Positions 41,801 to 52,569 are shown, counted from the stretch's first letter. The stretch is DNA of 64,000 bases from Apoderus coryli (GCA_911728435.2 OU452205.1:20020080-20084079), one strand, 5' to 3'. Made by a program: numbers and translations. The notes: a model not told the origin generated them from the sequence alone.

Positions 41801-44800
41801 GAATTTAAAAGTAAATTTTATTAGTGAAAATAAGTTAGATTAAGCGTAAATAAGCAATTTAGAACGAATTAGCGTGTTTTGTTACTAAAATTTTGTTATT
41901 TAGAATTATACGTTCAAATGGCTGCCAAAAAGCTGTTTTCTCACTTAGAATTTAAAAGTAAATTTTATTAGTCTAAAGAAATTAGATTAAGCATAAAAAA
42001 GCAAATTAGAACGATTTAGCGCGTTTTGTTACTAAAATTTTGTTATTTAGAATTAAACTTTTCAAATGGCTCCCAAAAAGCTGTTTTCTCACTTAGAATT
42101 TAAAAGTAAATTTTATTAGTGAAAATAAGTTAGATTAAGCGTAAATAAGCAATTTAGAACGAATTAGCGCGTTTTGTTACTAAAATTTTGTTATTTGGAA
42201 TTAAACGTTCAAATGGCTGCCAAAAAGCTGTTTTCTCACTTAGAATTTAAAAGTAAATTTTATTAGTGAAAATAAGTTAGATTAAGCGTAAATAAGCAAT
42301 TTAGAACGTATTAGAGCGTTTTGTTACTAAAATTTTGTTATTTAGAATTAAACGTTTCAAATGGCTCCCAAAAAGCTGTTTTCTCACTTAGAAATTAAAA
42401 GTAAATTTTATTAGTCAAAAGGAATTAGATTAAGCATAAAAAAGCAAATTAGAACGAATTAGAGCGTTTTGTTACTAAAATTTTGTTATTTAGAATTAAA
42501 CTTTTCAAATGGCTCCCAAAAAGCTGTTTTCTCACTTAGAATTTAAAAGTTAATTTTATTAGTCAAAAGAAATTAGATTAAGCATAAAAAAGCAAATTAG
42601 AACGAATTAGAGCGTTTTGTTACTAAAATTTTGTTATTTAGAATTAAACTTTTCAAATGGCTCCCAAAAAGCTGTTTTCTCACTTAGAATTTAAAAGTAA
42701 ATTTTATTAGTAGATTTAGCGCGTTTTGTTACTAAAATTTTGTTATTTAGAATTAAACTTTTCAAATGGCTCCCAAAAAGCTGTTTTCTCACTTAGAATT
42801 TAAAAGTAAATTTTATTAGTCAAAAGAAATTAGATTAAGCATAAAAAAGCAAATTAGAACGAATTAGAGCGTTTTGTTACTAAAATTTTGTTATTTAGAA
42901 TTAAACTTTTCAAATGGCTCCCAAAAAGCTGTTTTCTCACTTAGAATTTAAAAGTAAATTTTATTAGTCAAAAGAAATTAGATTAAGCATAAAAAAGCAA
43001 ATTAGAACGATTTAGCGCGTTTTGTTACTGAAATTTTGCTATTTAGAATTATACTTTTCAAATGGCTCCCAAAAAGCTGTTTTCTCACTTAGAATTTAAA
43101 AGTAAATTTTATTAGTGCAAATAAGTTAGATTAAGCGTAAATAAGCAATTTAGAACGAATTAGCGCGTTTTGTTACTAAAATTTTGATATTTAGAATTAA
43201 ACGTTCAAATGGCTCCCAAAAAGCTGTTTTCTCACTTAGAATTTAAAAGTAAATTTTATTAGTCAAAAGAAATTAGATTAAGCATAAAAAAGCAAATTAG
43301 AACGAATTAGAGCGTTTTGTTACTAAAATTTTGTTATTTAGAATTAAACGTTTCAAATGGCTCCCAAAAAGCTGTTTTCTCACTTAGAATTTAAAAGTAA
43401 ATTTTATTAGTGCAAATAAGTTAGATTAAGCGTAAATAAGCAATTTAGAACGAATTAGCGCGTTTTGTTACTAAAATTTTGTTATTTGGAATTAAACGTT
43501 CAAATGGCTGCCAAAAAGCTGTTTTCTCACTTAGAATTTAAAAGTAAATTTTATTAGTGAAAATAAGTTAGATTAAGCGTAAATAAGCAATTTAGAACGT
43601 ATTAGAGCGTTTTGTTACTAAAATTTTGTTATTTAGAATTAAACTTTTCAAATGGCTCCCAAAAAGCTGTTTTCTCACTTAGAATTTAAAAGTAAATTTT
43701 ATTAGTCCAAAGAAATTAGATTAAGCATAAAAAAGCAAATTAGAACGATTTAGCGCGTTTTGTTACTGAAATTTTGCTATTTAGAATTATACTTTTCAAA
43801 TGGCTCCCAAAAAGCTGTTTTCTCACTTAGAATTTAAAAGTAAATTTTATTAGTGCAAATAAGTTAGATTAAGCGTAAATAAGCAATTTAGAACGAATTA
43901 GCGCGTTTTGTTACTAAAATTTTTATATTTAGAATTAAACGTTCAAATGGCTCCCAAAAAGCTGTTTTCTCACTTAGAATTTAAAAGTAAATTTTATTAG
44001 TCAAAAGAAATTAGATTAAGCATAAAGCAAATTAGAACGAATTAGAGCGTTTTGTTACTAAAATTTTGTTATTTAGAATTAAACGTTTCAAATGGCTCCC
44101 AAAAAGCTGTTTTCTCACTTAGAATTTAAAAGTAAATTTTATTAGTGCAAATAAGTTAGATTAAGCGTAAATAAGCAATTTAGAACGAATTAGCGCGTTT
44201 TGTTACTAAAATTTTGATATTTAGAATTAAACGTTCAAATGGCTCCCAAAAAGCTGTTTTCTCACTTAGAATTTAAAAGTAAATTTTATTAGTCCAAAGA
44301 AATTAGATTAAGCATAAAAAAGCAAATTAGAACGATTTAGCGCGTTTTGTTACTGAAATTTTGCTATTTAGAATTATACTTTTCAAATGGCTCCCAAAAA
44401 GCTGTTTTCTCACTTAGAATTTAAAAGTAAATTTTATTAGTGCAAATAAGTTAGATTAAGCGTAAATAAGCAATTTAGAACGAATTAGCGCGTTTTGTTA
44501 CTAAAATTTTGATATTTAGAATTAAACGTTCAAATGGCTCCCAAAAAGCTGTTTTCTCACTTAGAATTTAAAAGTAAATTTTATTAGTCAAAAGAAATTA
44601 GATTAAGCATAAAAAAGCAAATTAGAACGAATTAGAGCGTTTTGTTACTAAAATTTTGTTATTTAGAATTAAACGTTTCAAATGGCTCCCAAAAAGCTGT
44701 TTTCTCACTTAGAATTTAAAAGTAAATTTTATTAGTGCAAATAAGTTAGATTAAGCGTAAATAAGCAATTTAGAACGAATTAGCGCGTTTTGTTACTAAA

Positions 44801-47800
44801 ATTTTGTTATTTGGAATTAAACGTTCAAATGGCTGCCAAAAAGCTGTTTTCTCACTTAGAATTTAAAAGTAAATTTTATTAGTGAAAATAAGTTAGATTA
44901 AGCGTAAATAAGCAATTTAGAACGTATTAGAGCGTTTTGTTACTAAAATTTTGTTATTTAGAATTAAACTTTTCAAATGGCTCCCAAAAAGCTGTTTTCT
45001 CACTTAGAATTTAAAAGTAAATTTTATTAGTCCAAAGAAATTAGATTAAGCATAAAAAAGCAAATTAGAACGATTTAGCGCGTTTTGTTACTGAAATTTT
45101 GCTATTTAGAATTATACTTTTCAAATGGCTCCCAAAAAGCTGTTTTCTCACTTAGAATTTAAAAGTAAATTTTATTAGAGCAAATAAGTTAGATTAAGCG
45201 TAAATAAGCAATTTAGAACGAATTAGCGCGTTTTGTTACTAAAATTTTTATATTTAGAATTAAACGTTCAAATGGCTCCCAAAAAGCTGTTTTCTCACTT
45301 AGAATTTAAAAGTAAATTTTATTAGTCAAAAGAAATTAGATTAAGCATAAAGCAAATTAGAACGAATTAGAGCGTTTTATTACTAAAATTTTGTTATTTA
45401 GAATTAAACGTTTCAAATGGCTCCCAAAAAGCTGTTTTCTCACTTAGAATTTAAAAGTAAATTTTATTAGTGCAAATAAGTTAGATTAAGCGTAAATAAG
45501 CAATTTAGAACGAATTAGCGCGTTTTGTTACTAAAATTTTGTTATTTGGAATTAAACGTTCAAATGGCTGCCAAAAAGCTGTTTTCTCACTTAGAATTTA
45601 AAAGTAAATTTTATTAGTGAAAATAAGTTAGATTAAGCGTAAATAAGCAATTTAGAACGTATTAGAGCGTTTTGTTACTAAAATTTTGTTATTTAGAATT
45701 AAACTTTTCAAATGGCTCCCAAAAAGCTGTTTTCTCACTTAGAATTTAAAAGTAAATTTTATTAGTCCAAAGAAATTAGATTAAGCATAAAAAAGCAAAT
45801 TAGAACGATTTAGCGCGTTTTGTTACTGAAATTTTGCTATTTAGAATTATACTTTTCAAATGGCTCCCAAAAAGCTGTTTTCTCACTTAGAATTTAAAAG
45901 TAAATTTTATTAGTGCAAATAAGTTAGATTAAGCGTAAATAAGCAATTTAGAACGAATTAGCGCGTTTTGTTACTAAAATTTTTATATTTAGAATTAAAC
46001 GTTCAAATGGCTCCCAAAAAGCTGTTTTCTCACTTAGAATTTAAAAGTAAATTTTATTAGTCAAAAGAAATTAGATTAAGCATAAAGCAAATTAGAACGA
46101 ATTAGAGCGTTTTATTACTAAAATTTTGTTATTTAGAATTAAACGTTTCAAATGGCTCCCAAAAAGCTGTTTTCTCACTTAGAATTTAAAAGTAAATTTT
46201 ATTAGTCCAAATAAGTTAGATTAAGCGTAAATAAGCAATTTAGAACGAATTAGCGCGTTTTGTTACTAAAATTTTGATATTTAGAATTAAACGTTCAAAT
46301 GGCTCCCAAAAAGCTGTTTTCTCACTTAGAATTTAAAAGTAAATTTTATTAGTCAAAAGAAATTAGATTAAGCATAAAAAAGCAAATTAGAACGAATTAG
46401 AGCGTTTTGTTACTAAAATTTTGTTATTTAGAATTAAACGTTTCAAATGGCTCCCAAAAAGCTGTTTTCTCACTTAGAAATTAAAAGTAAATTTTATTAG
46501 TCAAAAGAAATTAGATTAAGCATAAAAAAGCAAATTAGAACGAATTAGAGCGTTTTGTTACTAAAATTTTGTTATTTAGAATTAAACTTTTCAAATGGCT
46601 CCCAAAAAGCTGTTTTCTCACTTAAAATTTAAAAGTAAATTTTATTAGTCAAAAGCAATTAGATTAAGCATAAAAAAGCAAATTAGAACGAATTAGAGCG
46701 TTTTGTTACTAAAATTTTGGTATTTAGAATTAAACTTTTCAAATGGCTCCCAAAAAGCTGTTTTCACATTTAGAATTTAAAAGTAAATTTTATTAGTAGA
46801 TTTAGCGCGTTTTGTTACTAAAATTTTGGTATTTAGAATTAAACTTTTCAAATGGCTCCCAAAAAGCTGTTTTCTCACTTAGAAATTAAAAGTAAATTTT
46901 ATTAGTCTAAAGAAATTAGATTAAGCATAAAAAAGCAAATTAGAACGAATTAGCGCGTTTTATTACTAAAATTTTGTTATTTAGAATTAAACTTTTCAAA
47001 TGGCTCCCAAAAAGCTGTTTTCTCACTTAGAATTTAAAAGTAAATTTTATTAGTGAAAATAAGTTAGATTAAGCGTAAATCAGCAATTTAGAACGAATTA
47101 GCGCGTTTTGTTACTAAAATTTTGTTATTTGGAATTAAACGTTCAAATGGCTGCCAAAAAGCTGTTTTCTCACTTAGAATTTAAAAGTAAATTTTATTAG
47201 TGAAAATAAGTTAGATTAAGCGTAAATAAGCAATTTAGAACGTATTAGAGCGTTTTGTTACTAAAATTTTGTTATTTAGAATTAAACGTTTCAAATGGCT
47301 CCCAAAAAGCTGTTTTCTCACTTAGAAATTAAAAGTAAATTTTATTAGTCAAAAGAAATTAGATTAAGCATAAAAAAGCAAACTAGAACGAATTAGAGCG
47401 TTTTGTTACTAAAATTTTGGTATTTAGAATTAAACTTTTCAAATGGCTCCCAAAAAGCTGTTTTCTCACTTAAAATTTAAAAGTAAATTTTATTAGTCAA
47501 AAGAAATTAGATTAAGCATAAAAAAGCAAATTAGAACGAATTAGAGCGTTTTGTTACTAAAATTTTGGTATTTAGAATTAAACTTTTCAAATGGCTCCCA
47601 AAAAGCTGTTTTCTCACTTAGAATTTAAAAGTAAATTTTATTAGTAGATTTAGCGCGTTTTGTTACTAAAATTTTGTTATTTAGAATTAAACTTTTCAAA
47701 TGGCTCCCAAAAAGCTGTTTTCTCACTTAGAATTTAAAAGTAAATTTTATTAGTCCAAAGAAATTAGATTAAGCATAAAAAGCAAATTAGAACGAATTAG

Positions 47801-48404
47801 AGCGTTTTGTTACTAAAATTTTGTTATTTAGAATTAAACTTTTCAAATGGCTCCCAAAAAGCTGTTTTCTCACTTAGAATTTAAAAGTAAATTTTATTAG
47901 TGCAAATAAGTTAGATTAAGCGTAAATAAGCAATTTAGAACGAATTAGCGCGTTTTGTTACTAAAATTTTTATATTTAGAATTAAACGTTCAAATGGCTC
48001 CCAAAAAGCTGTTTTCTCACTTAGAATTTAAAAGTAAATTTTATTAGTCAAAAGAAATTAGATTAAGCATAAAGCAAATTAGAACGAATTAGAGCGTTTT
48101 GTTACTAAAATTTTGTTATTTAGAATTAAAACGTTTCAAATGGCTCCCAAAAAGCTGTTTTCTCACTTAGAATTTAAAAGTAAATTTTATTAGTGCAAAT
48201 AAGTTAGATTAAGCGTAAATAAGCAATTTAGAACGAATTAGCGCGTTTTGTTACTAAAATTTTGATATTTAGAATTAAACGTTCAAATGGCTCCCAAAAA
48301 GCTGTTTTCTCACTTAGAATTTAAAAGTAAATTTTATTAGTTAAAAGAAATTAGATTAAGCATAAAAAAGCAAAATTAGAACGATTTAGCGCGTTTTTGT
48401 TACT
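35817..48404. repeat. Satellite subdomain marked by GTGCAAATAAG, including a 735-bp five-mer
   Basis: From 35817 onward many units carry GTGCAAATAAG where earlier units have GTGAAAATAAG; I did not see the GTGC form before this point. Within the subdomain, AAATTTTTATATTT (about 43921, 45246, 45981, 47967) and the shortened GCATAAAGCAAATTAG (44021, 45346, 46081, 48068) travel together. The pair at 45246 and 45981 is 735 bp apart, five monomers, and GCGTTTTATTAC is offset by the same amount (45372 and 46107). This marks a locally homogenised block. Confidence 0.78.
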
Positions 48405-48504
48405 NNNNNNNNNNNNNNNNNNNNNNNNNNNNNNNNNNNNNNNNNNNNNNNNNNNNNNNNNNNNNNNNNNNNNNNNNNNNNNNNNNNNNNNNNNNNNNNN
48501 NNNN
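48405..48504. other. Assembly gap, 100 N
   Basis: Exactly 100 N separate the satellite from the CCAAC array. That round number is the usual placeholder for a gap of unknown size, so the distance, order and orientation of the two sides are not shown by sequence. The last satellite unit before the gap carries extra bases (CAAAATTAG, GCGTTTTTG) and the first 70 bases after it are irregular, as often seen at contig ends. Confidence 0.98.
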
Positions 48505-49334
48505 ACAACCAACCCAACCACAACCCAACCAACCCAACCCAACCCAACCCAACCCAACCCCAACCCAACCCAAACCCAACCCAACCCAACCCAACCCAAC
48601 CCAACCCAACCCAACCCAACCCAACCCAACCCAACCCAACCCAACCCAACCCAACCCAACCCAACCCAACCCAACCCAACCCAACCCAACCCAACCCAAC
48701 CCAACCCAACCCAACCCAACCCAACCCAACCCAACCCAACCCAACCCAACCCAACCCAACCCAACCCAACCCAACCCAACCCAACCCAACCCAACCCAAC
48801 CCAACCCAACCCAACCCAACCCAACCCAACCCAACCCAACCCAACCCAACCCAACCCAACCCAACCCAACCCAACCCAACCCAACCCAACCCAACCCAAC
48901 CCAACCCAACCCAACCCAACCCAACCCAACCCAACCCAACCCAACCCAACCCAACCCAACCCAACCCAACCCAACCCAACCCAACCCAACCCAACCCAAC
49001 CCAACCCAACCCAACCCAACCCAACCCAACCCAACCCAACCCAACCCAACCCAACCCAACCCAACCCAACCCAACCCAACCCAACCCAACCCAACCCAAC
49101 CCAACCCAACCCAACCCAACCCAACCCAACCCAACCCAACCCAACCCAACCCAACCCAACCCAACCCAACCCAACCCAACCCAACCCAACCCAACCCAAC
49201 CCAACCCAACCCAACCCAACCCAACCCAACCCAACCCAACCCAACCCAACCCAACCCAACCCAACCCAACCCAACCCAACCCAACCCAACCCAACCCAAC
49301 CCAACCCAACCCAACCCAACCCAACCCAACCCAA

Positions 49335-49337
<3 letters not shown>
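48505..49337 (-). repeat. Telomere-like (TTGGG)n array, about 166 units
   Basis: From about 48575 to 49337 the top strand is a perfect CCAAC pentamer run, that is TTGGG on the minus strand. The first 70 bases are degenerate (CCAAC mixed with ACAAC, CCCCAAC, CAAACCC). The C-rich strand runs 5' to 3' from the left, which is the polarity of a left chromosome end. Insect telomeres are usually TTAGG and in many beetles TCAGG; TTGGG is a one-base neighbour of each. The telomeric identity is inferred from the pentamer form, the orientation, the position at a contig end and the telomere-type retrotransposon inside it. Confidence 0.85.

Positions 49338-49376
<39 letters not shown>
49338..49376 (-). 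other. Poly(A) tail of the retrotransposon
   Basis: There are 39 T on the top strand, read as 39 A on the sense strand, between the 3' UTR and the TTGGG array. The next bases on the sense strand are GGG, so the junction with the target is unambiguous. A homopolymer of this length shows target-primed reverse transcription from a polyadenylated RNA. Confidence 0.95.
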
Positions 49377-49377
<1 letters not shown>

Positions 49378-49636
49378 TGAGGACGTAGTCTGCGCCAATA
49401 GGGGCTAACAGAAACTAGAGGACCTCCTGAAACGCTGTTTTGTCTGGAACCGCTTACGCATTACTTCAGACAACCAGCTTGTCTTTATTAACATTTTTTC
49501 TTACAATTACATCACAGCACATTTCCAACATACATCATAACAAACAAATAGATAAAACAATACAATTTATATACTAAACGTTAAAACTAACCCCATCAGC
49601 ATTCGCTATTTCTGCCTCCAGGGCAAACGATGGTCG
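49377..49636 (-). other. 3' UTR of the retrotransposon
   Basis: This 260-bp segment lies between the ORF2 stop (TAG, 49639-49637) and the poly(A). It contains a perfect hairpin with a 6-bp stem and 5-nt loop (AGACAA at 49468-49473, TTGTCT at 49479-49484). In SART1 a 3' UTR structure is needed for recognition by the reverse transcriptase; that this hairpin plays such a part is inference. The sense strand just before the poly(A) reads GTTAGCCCCTATTGGCGCAG. Confidence 0.8.
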
Positions 49637-52564
49637 CTAATGGTCATAAACATCCCTCTGCTCTTGCTCTTTGGTCTTCATCACTTGTACAATAAATTTG
49701 GCGATAGACTGCCATTTTTCATCACTTTCGAGCATATTATTGCACAAGTTGTGAGCATCCAGACGACCACCTATTTTCTCCTCGCAATTGTTCCTATAGA
49801 AAATCCACTTCGGGCACTCAAACAGGGTGTGGGATACCGTGTCTTGCGTTCCGCAGTACAGACATGAGTCGTCCTCCGTTTTCCTGATCCATTTAAGATA
49901 ATGGCCAAATTGGCCGTGTCCCGTTAGTACCTGCGTCACGAAGTAGTCAACCTCCCCGTGCCCTCGCTCTGTCCACTTTCTTATGTTGGGGATAAGGGTG
50001 AATGTCCACCGTCCAGTAGATGCCTGTTCCCAGAGACTCTGCCACGCAGCATGCAATCTCTCGTGAGCCACTGTCTTGATGATACCCCCATGGATTTCCG
50101 TCCTTTCCTTAGCCATTAGTTTAATGGGCGGAACACCCGCTATAACGCCAAGAGCAGCACTAGATGTCGTGCGATATGCGCTGCAGACCCTAATTAATAT
50201 CTTCCTTTGTTCTGCTTGCAGGATGTTGTTATACCTGTCAACTACTAGCGACTCACTCCACACCGGCGCCCCATACAACATTATGGAATGACAAACAGAG
50301 GACAGCAGACGCCTCTTACTTGCCCTGGGCCCGCTTATGTTGGGCATCAGCCTTGCCAACTTCGCGATCGCCTGAGAGGCCTTACGAGCAGTCTCAGTAA
50401 TGTGTCGTTGAAAAGTCAACTTACTGTCCAGCCAGATTCCCAGGTATTTCGCCGACGAAGCCGGTACACATCGATTTCCCTCGACCATGAAATGTATATC
50501 TCGCACTCGGCGTCGCGTTAGCGGGACAATCTCCGTCTTCTGTGGGGCAATCTGCATCTCGTGCTCTTTCATCCACGCCGAAACATCCAGAATTGCGCAG
50601 TTACCCCTATACATGAGGGATTCTTCGTCGTTGGCTGTTACAGTAATCGCCAAGTCATCCGCGTATGCTGTAAGGTGCACGCCCTCACCCCGGACACTAT
50701 TTAGTAGGTCGTCATACAGGACATTCCAGAGTGTAGGGCCCAGTACGGAACCCTGAGGAACCCCACACGTTATCTGCATATCACAGCACCCATCAACGCT
50801 TCGCAAAATGATGGCTCGCTCGTCAAGGTAGCTCCCGATCATCCGGACCAGCCATGGCTCTACATTCCTCCTCGTTAATGCCGCAAGAATGTGCTTCCAG
50901 CTTGCACTATTGAACGCATTTTTAACATCCAGCAGTATTAAGGCACAGAGTTCCCTTTTACTGTTGAGCCTAGCATCAAGCGCCACCCTCTTTACCGCCT
51001 CCGTGGCCATGACTGTCGAGCGCCCCTGACGAAAGCCGAACTGATTCCGCGAGAGGCCGCCATGCTCATCAATGTTACTCTTTAAGTGGATAAGCACAAG
51101 GTGTTCCAGGAGCTTCCCCAGCGTATCCAATAGGCATATCGGACGATATGAAGAAGGGTCGTCCAGCGGCTTGTGTGGCTTTGGCAACAACGTCAGCACA
51201 GCCCTCTTCCACACAACCGGAAAGCATCCAGCAGAGCAGCAGCCATTCATGACCCGGAGTACAACTCCAGGGCAATCCTCAGCAACGGCCTTCACCATTT
51301 CCGCAGGGACCCCATCCGGTCCAGGAGCTTTTTTAGGCTTTAATTTCTTGGCAGCATATCTGAGATCTTCAGAAGTAAACCATGCCCGCTGCTCCTCCGC
51401 TCCCATCGGCCATATGAACCCGGGCCTAGTGGGAAACAAAACCTTCGCGATCTCCCTCATCTGGTCAAGACCCATAGGGGGAGCCCCGGCTGCCAGTCCA
51501 GTTCTCTGTGATACAATCTTGTAACCCAGTCCCCAGACATCCATGTCAACGCTGGCACAAAGTTCCTTCCATTTATTGCGTTTAGATGCCTTAATGGAGT
51601 CTCTTAGACTTTTTTTCCTTACCGAGTATTCCCGAGAAAGGATGTCAAAGTTTTCCGTATTTCCCCGAGCCCTTTGCATTCTTCTCCGGGCGCACAGAGC
51701 GTCTTTTCTTAGCTGTGCGATGGTATCATTCCACCAGTATTTGGGTTTCCTGCTTGTGTTAGGCCTTCTTCTGGGCATCCCAGCATCACAAGCCTTAGTC
51801 ACCGCTGCTGCTAGCTGTTCCGGCGTTGTAATTTCGTTGAGGTCATCAATCGACTTTATCCTATCAATTGCACTGGTCCGATTGAGTTTACTAGTTACCC
51901 AACCTACATGCGACATCCCTTTGGCTTTATGTGTTTGAGCACTGTTAATCTCAAAGTAAATATATCTGTGGTCACTTAGGGATTCTTCTTCCAGTGTCCT
52001 CCAACCATGAACCTCGTCTACCAAGTCCGATGTACACAGCGTGAGGTCTATAAAAGATTCTGTACCCCGACGATGGAACGTTGGCATTTTATTATTGTTT
52101 AATATTATGAGATCGGTCTGGGCGATGTATTCCGAGACAAGCGTACCTCTCGTATCCATTGTAGGTAAATCTCCCCATTCCGGCGATTTGGCATTAAAGT
52201 CTCCAGCAACAATGGTTCTTCTCGGATTAAGTAATGTTACCATACCGAGGTGTTCCAGGGCGTTTTCAAAAACGTTGAGTCGTGCATTTGGCGAGTAGTA
52301 GGTAGCAATGATGTTTAGATCCCCAGCAGCGACCAAAACATATCCCGGGCCAGCCTTAACGCAGCGGATTGCTAACTCTTTATTGCAGATACGTATTGCT
52401 ACATCCGAGTCTTTGTCTTTGTACCACTGTGGCTGGCTGACTAGTTTTTTGTTAGGCTCGGAGATAATTAATATGTCAGCCTGATACCTTAAAGCAGTAG
52501 CCTCCAGGAGATCATGGGCCTGTCTGCACCTATTGAGGTTTATTTGTAAAATCGATAGCGTCAT
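49637..52564 (-). CDS. ORF2: endonuclease / reverse transcriptase of telomeric non-LTR retrotransposon
   Basis: This 975-aa protein nicks the target repeat and copies the element RNA into the nick. Residues 1-210 form an apurinic-type endonuclease: N9 in QINLNRCR, catalytic E36 in ISEPN, GDFN at 121-124, D173 in FIDLTL and SDH at 197-199. A basic linker with a YWWND motif (276-280) follows; related elements have a Myb-like region hereabouts. The reverse transcriptase spans about 410-720: APGPDGVP (413-420), SYRPICLLD (472-480), motif A with D546, GVPQGSVLGP (601-610), the YADD box with D636 and D637, and KYLGIWLD (706-713). A C-terminal CX2CX7HX4C (C901, C904, H912, C917) matches the R1 clade. 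No RNase H domain is visible. The length suits the family and no key residue is missing. The chosen ATG lies two bases after the ORF1 stop, in another frame, so translation probably depends on reinitiation. Specificity for TTGGG is inferred from the insertion site. Confidence 0.95.
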   Translation of the reverse strand: MTLSILQINLNRCRQAHDLLEATALRYQADILIISEPNKKLVSQPQWYKDKDSDVAIRICNKELAIRCVKAGPGYVLVAAGDLNIIATYYSPNARLNVFENALEHLGMVTLLNPRRTIVAGDFNAKSPEWGDLPTMDTRGTLVSEYIAQTDLIILNNNKMPTFHRRGTESFIDLTLCTSDLVDEVHGWRTLEEESLSDHRYIYFEINSAQTHKAKGMSHVGWVTSKLNRTSAIDRIKSIDDLNEITTPEQLAAAVTKACDAGMPRRRPNTSRKPKYWWNDTIAQLRKDALCARRRMQRARGNTENFDILSREYSVRKKSLRDSIKASKRNKWKELCASVDMDVWGLGYKIVSQRTGLAAGAPPMGLDQMREIAKVLFPTRPGFIWPMGAEEQRAWFTSEDLRYAAKKLKPKKAPGPDGVPAEMVKAVAEDCPGVVLRVMNGCCSAGCFPVVWKRAVLTLLPKPHKPLDDPSSYRPICLLDTLGKLLEHLVLIHLKSNIDEHGGLSRNQFGFRQGRSTVMATEAVKRVALDARLNSKRELCALILLDVKNAFNSASWKHILAALTRRNVEPWLVRMIGSYLDERAIILRSVDGCCDMQITCGVPQGSVLGPTLWNVLYDDLLNSVRGEGVHLTAYADDLAITVTANDEESLMYRGNCAILDVSAWMKEHEMQIAPQKTEIVPLTRRRVRDIHFMVEGNRCVPASSAKYLGIWLDSKLTFQRHITETARKASQAIAKLARLMPNISGPRASKRRLLSSVCHSIMLYGAPVWSESLVVDRYNNILQAEQRKILIRVCSAYRTTSSAALGVIAGVPPIKLMAKERTEIHGGIIKTVAHERLHAAWQSLWEQASTGRWTFTLIPNIRKWTERGHGEVDYFVTQVLTGHGQFGHYLKWIRKTEDDSCLYCGTQDTVSHTLFECPKWIFYRNNCEEKIGGRLDAHNLCNNMLESDEKWQSIAKFIVQVMKTKEQEQRDVYDH

Positions 52565-52569
52565 TTCTA
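52562..52569 (-). promoter_or_regulatory. ORF1 stop / ORF2 start junction (TAGAAATG)
   Basis: On the sense strand the ORF1 stop TAG is followed by AA and then the ORF2 ATG, with ORF2 in a different frame. In SART1 the ORF1 stop and ORF2 start overlap and ORF2 is made by termination followed by reinitiation; R1-clade elements commonly have such tight junctions. The same mechanism here is inferred from the 2-nt spacing. Confidence 0.7.

Larger units (their letters stand above)
1..48404. repeat. Satellite DNA array, 147-148-bp monomer
   Basis: The whole stretch is one head-to-tail tandem array with no other sequence inserted that I can see. Successive 'ATTAGT' landmarks (251, 399, 547, 695, 842) give steps of 148, 148, 148 and 147 bp. 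A typical monomer is about 24% G+C and holds constant blocks: TTGTTACTAAAATTTTG, then CAAATGGCTCCCAAAAAGCTG, split here as CAAATGGCTCCC and AAAAAGCTG, then TTTTCTCACTTAGAA. Two main classes occur: a 148-bp type with AGCATAAAAAAGCAAATTAG and CTTTTCAAATGG, and a 147-bp type with AGCGTAAATAAGCAATTTAG and CGTTCAAATGG. There are roughly 330 units. No long open frame survives in any frame. Array and monomer size fit a centromeric, pericentromeric or subtelomeric satellite; which one cannot be told from sequence alone. Confidence 0.97.

Noticed and set aside
1..48404. CRISPR-like regular repeats
   Set aside because: Units are contiguous 147-148-bp tandem monomers with no unique spacers, in a eukaryotic context.
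48405..48504. Gap taken as a true 100-bp spacer
   Set aside because: Exactly 100 N is a conventional placeholder, so no distance can be inferred.
48351..49398. Long open frames of about 310-330 codons through the CCAAC array on both strands
   Set aside because: They are pentanucleotide repeats that happen to lack stops in several frames and run through the N gap; they are not genes.
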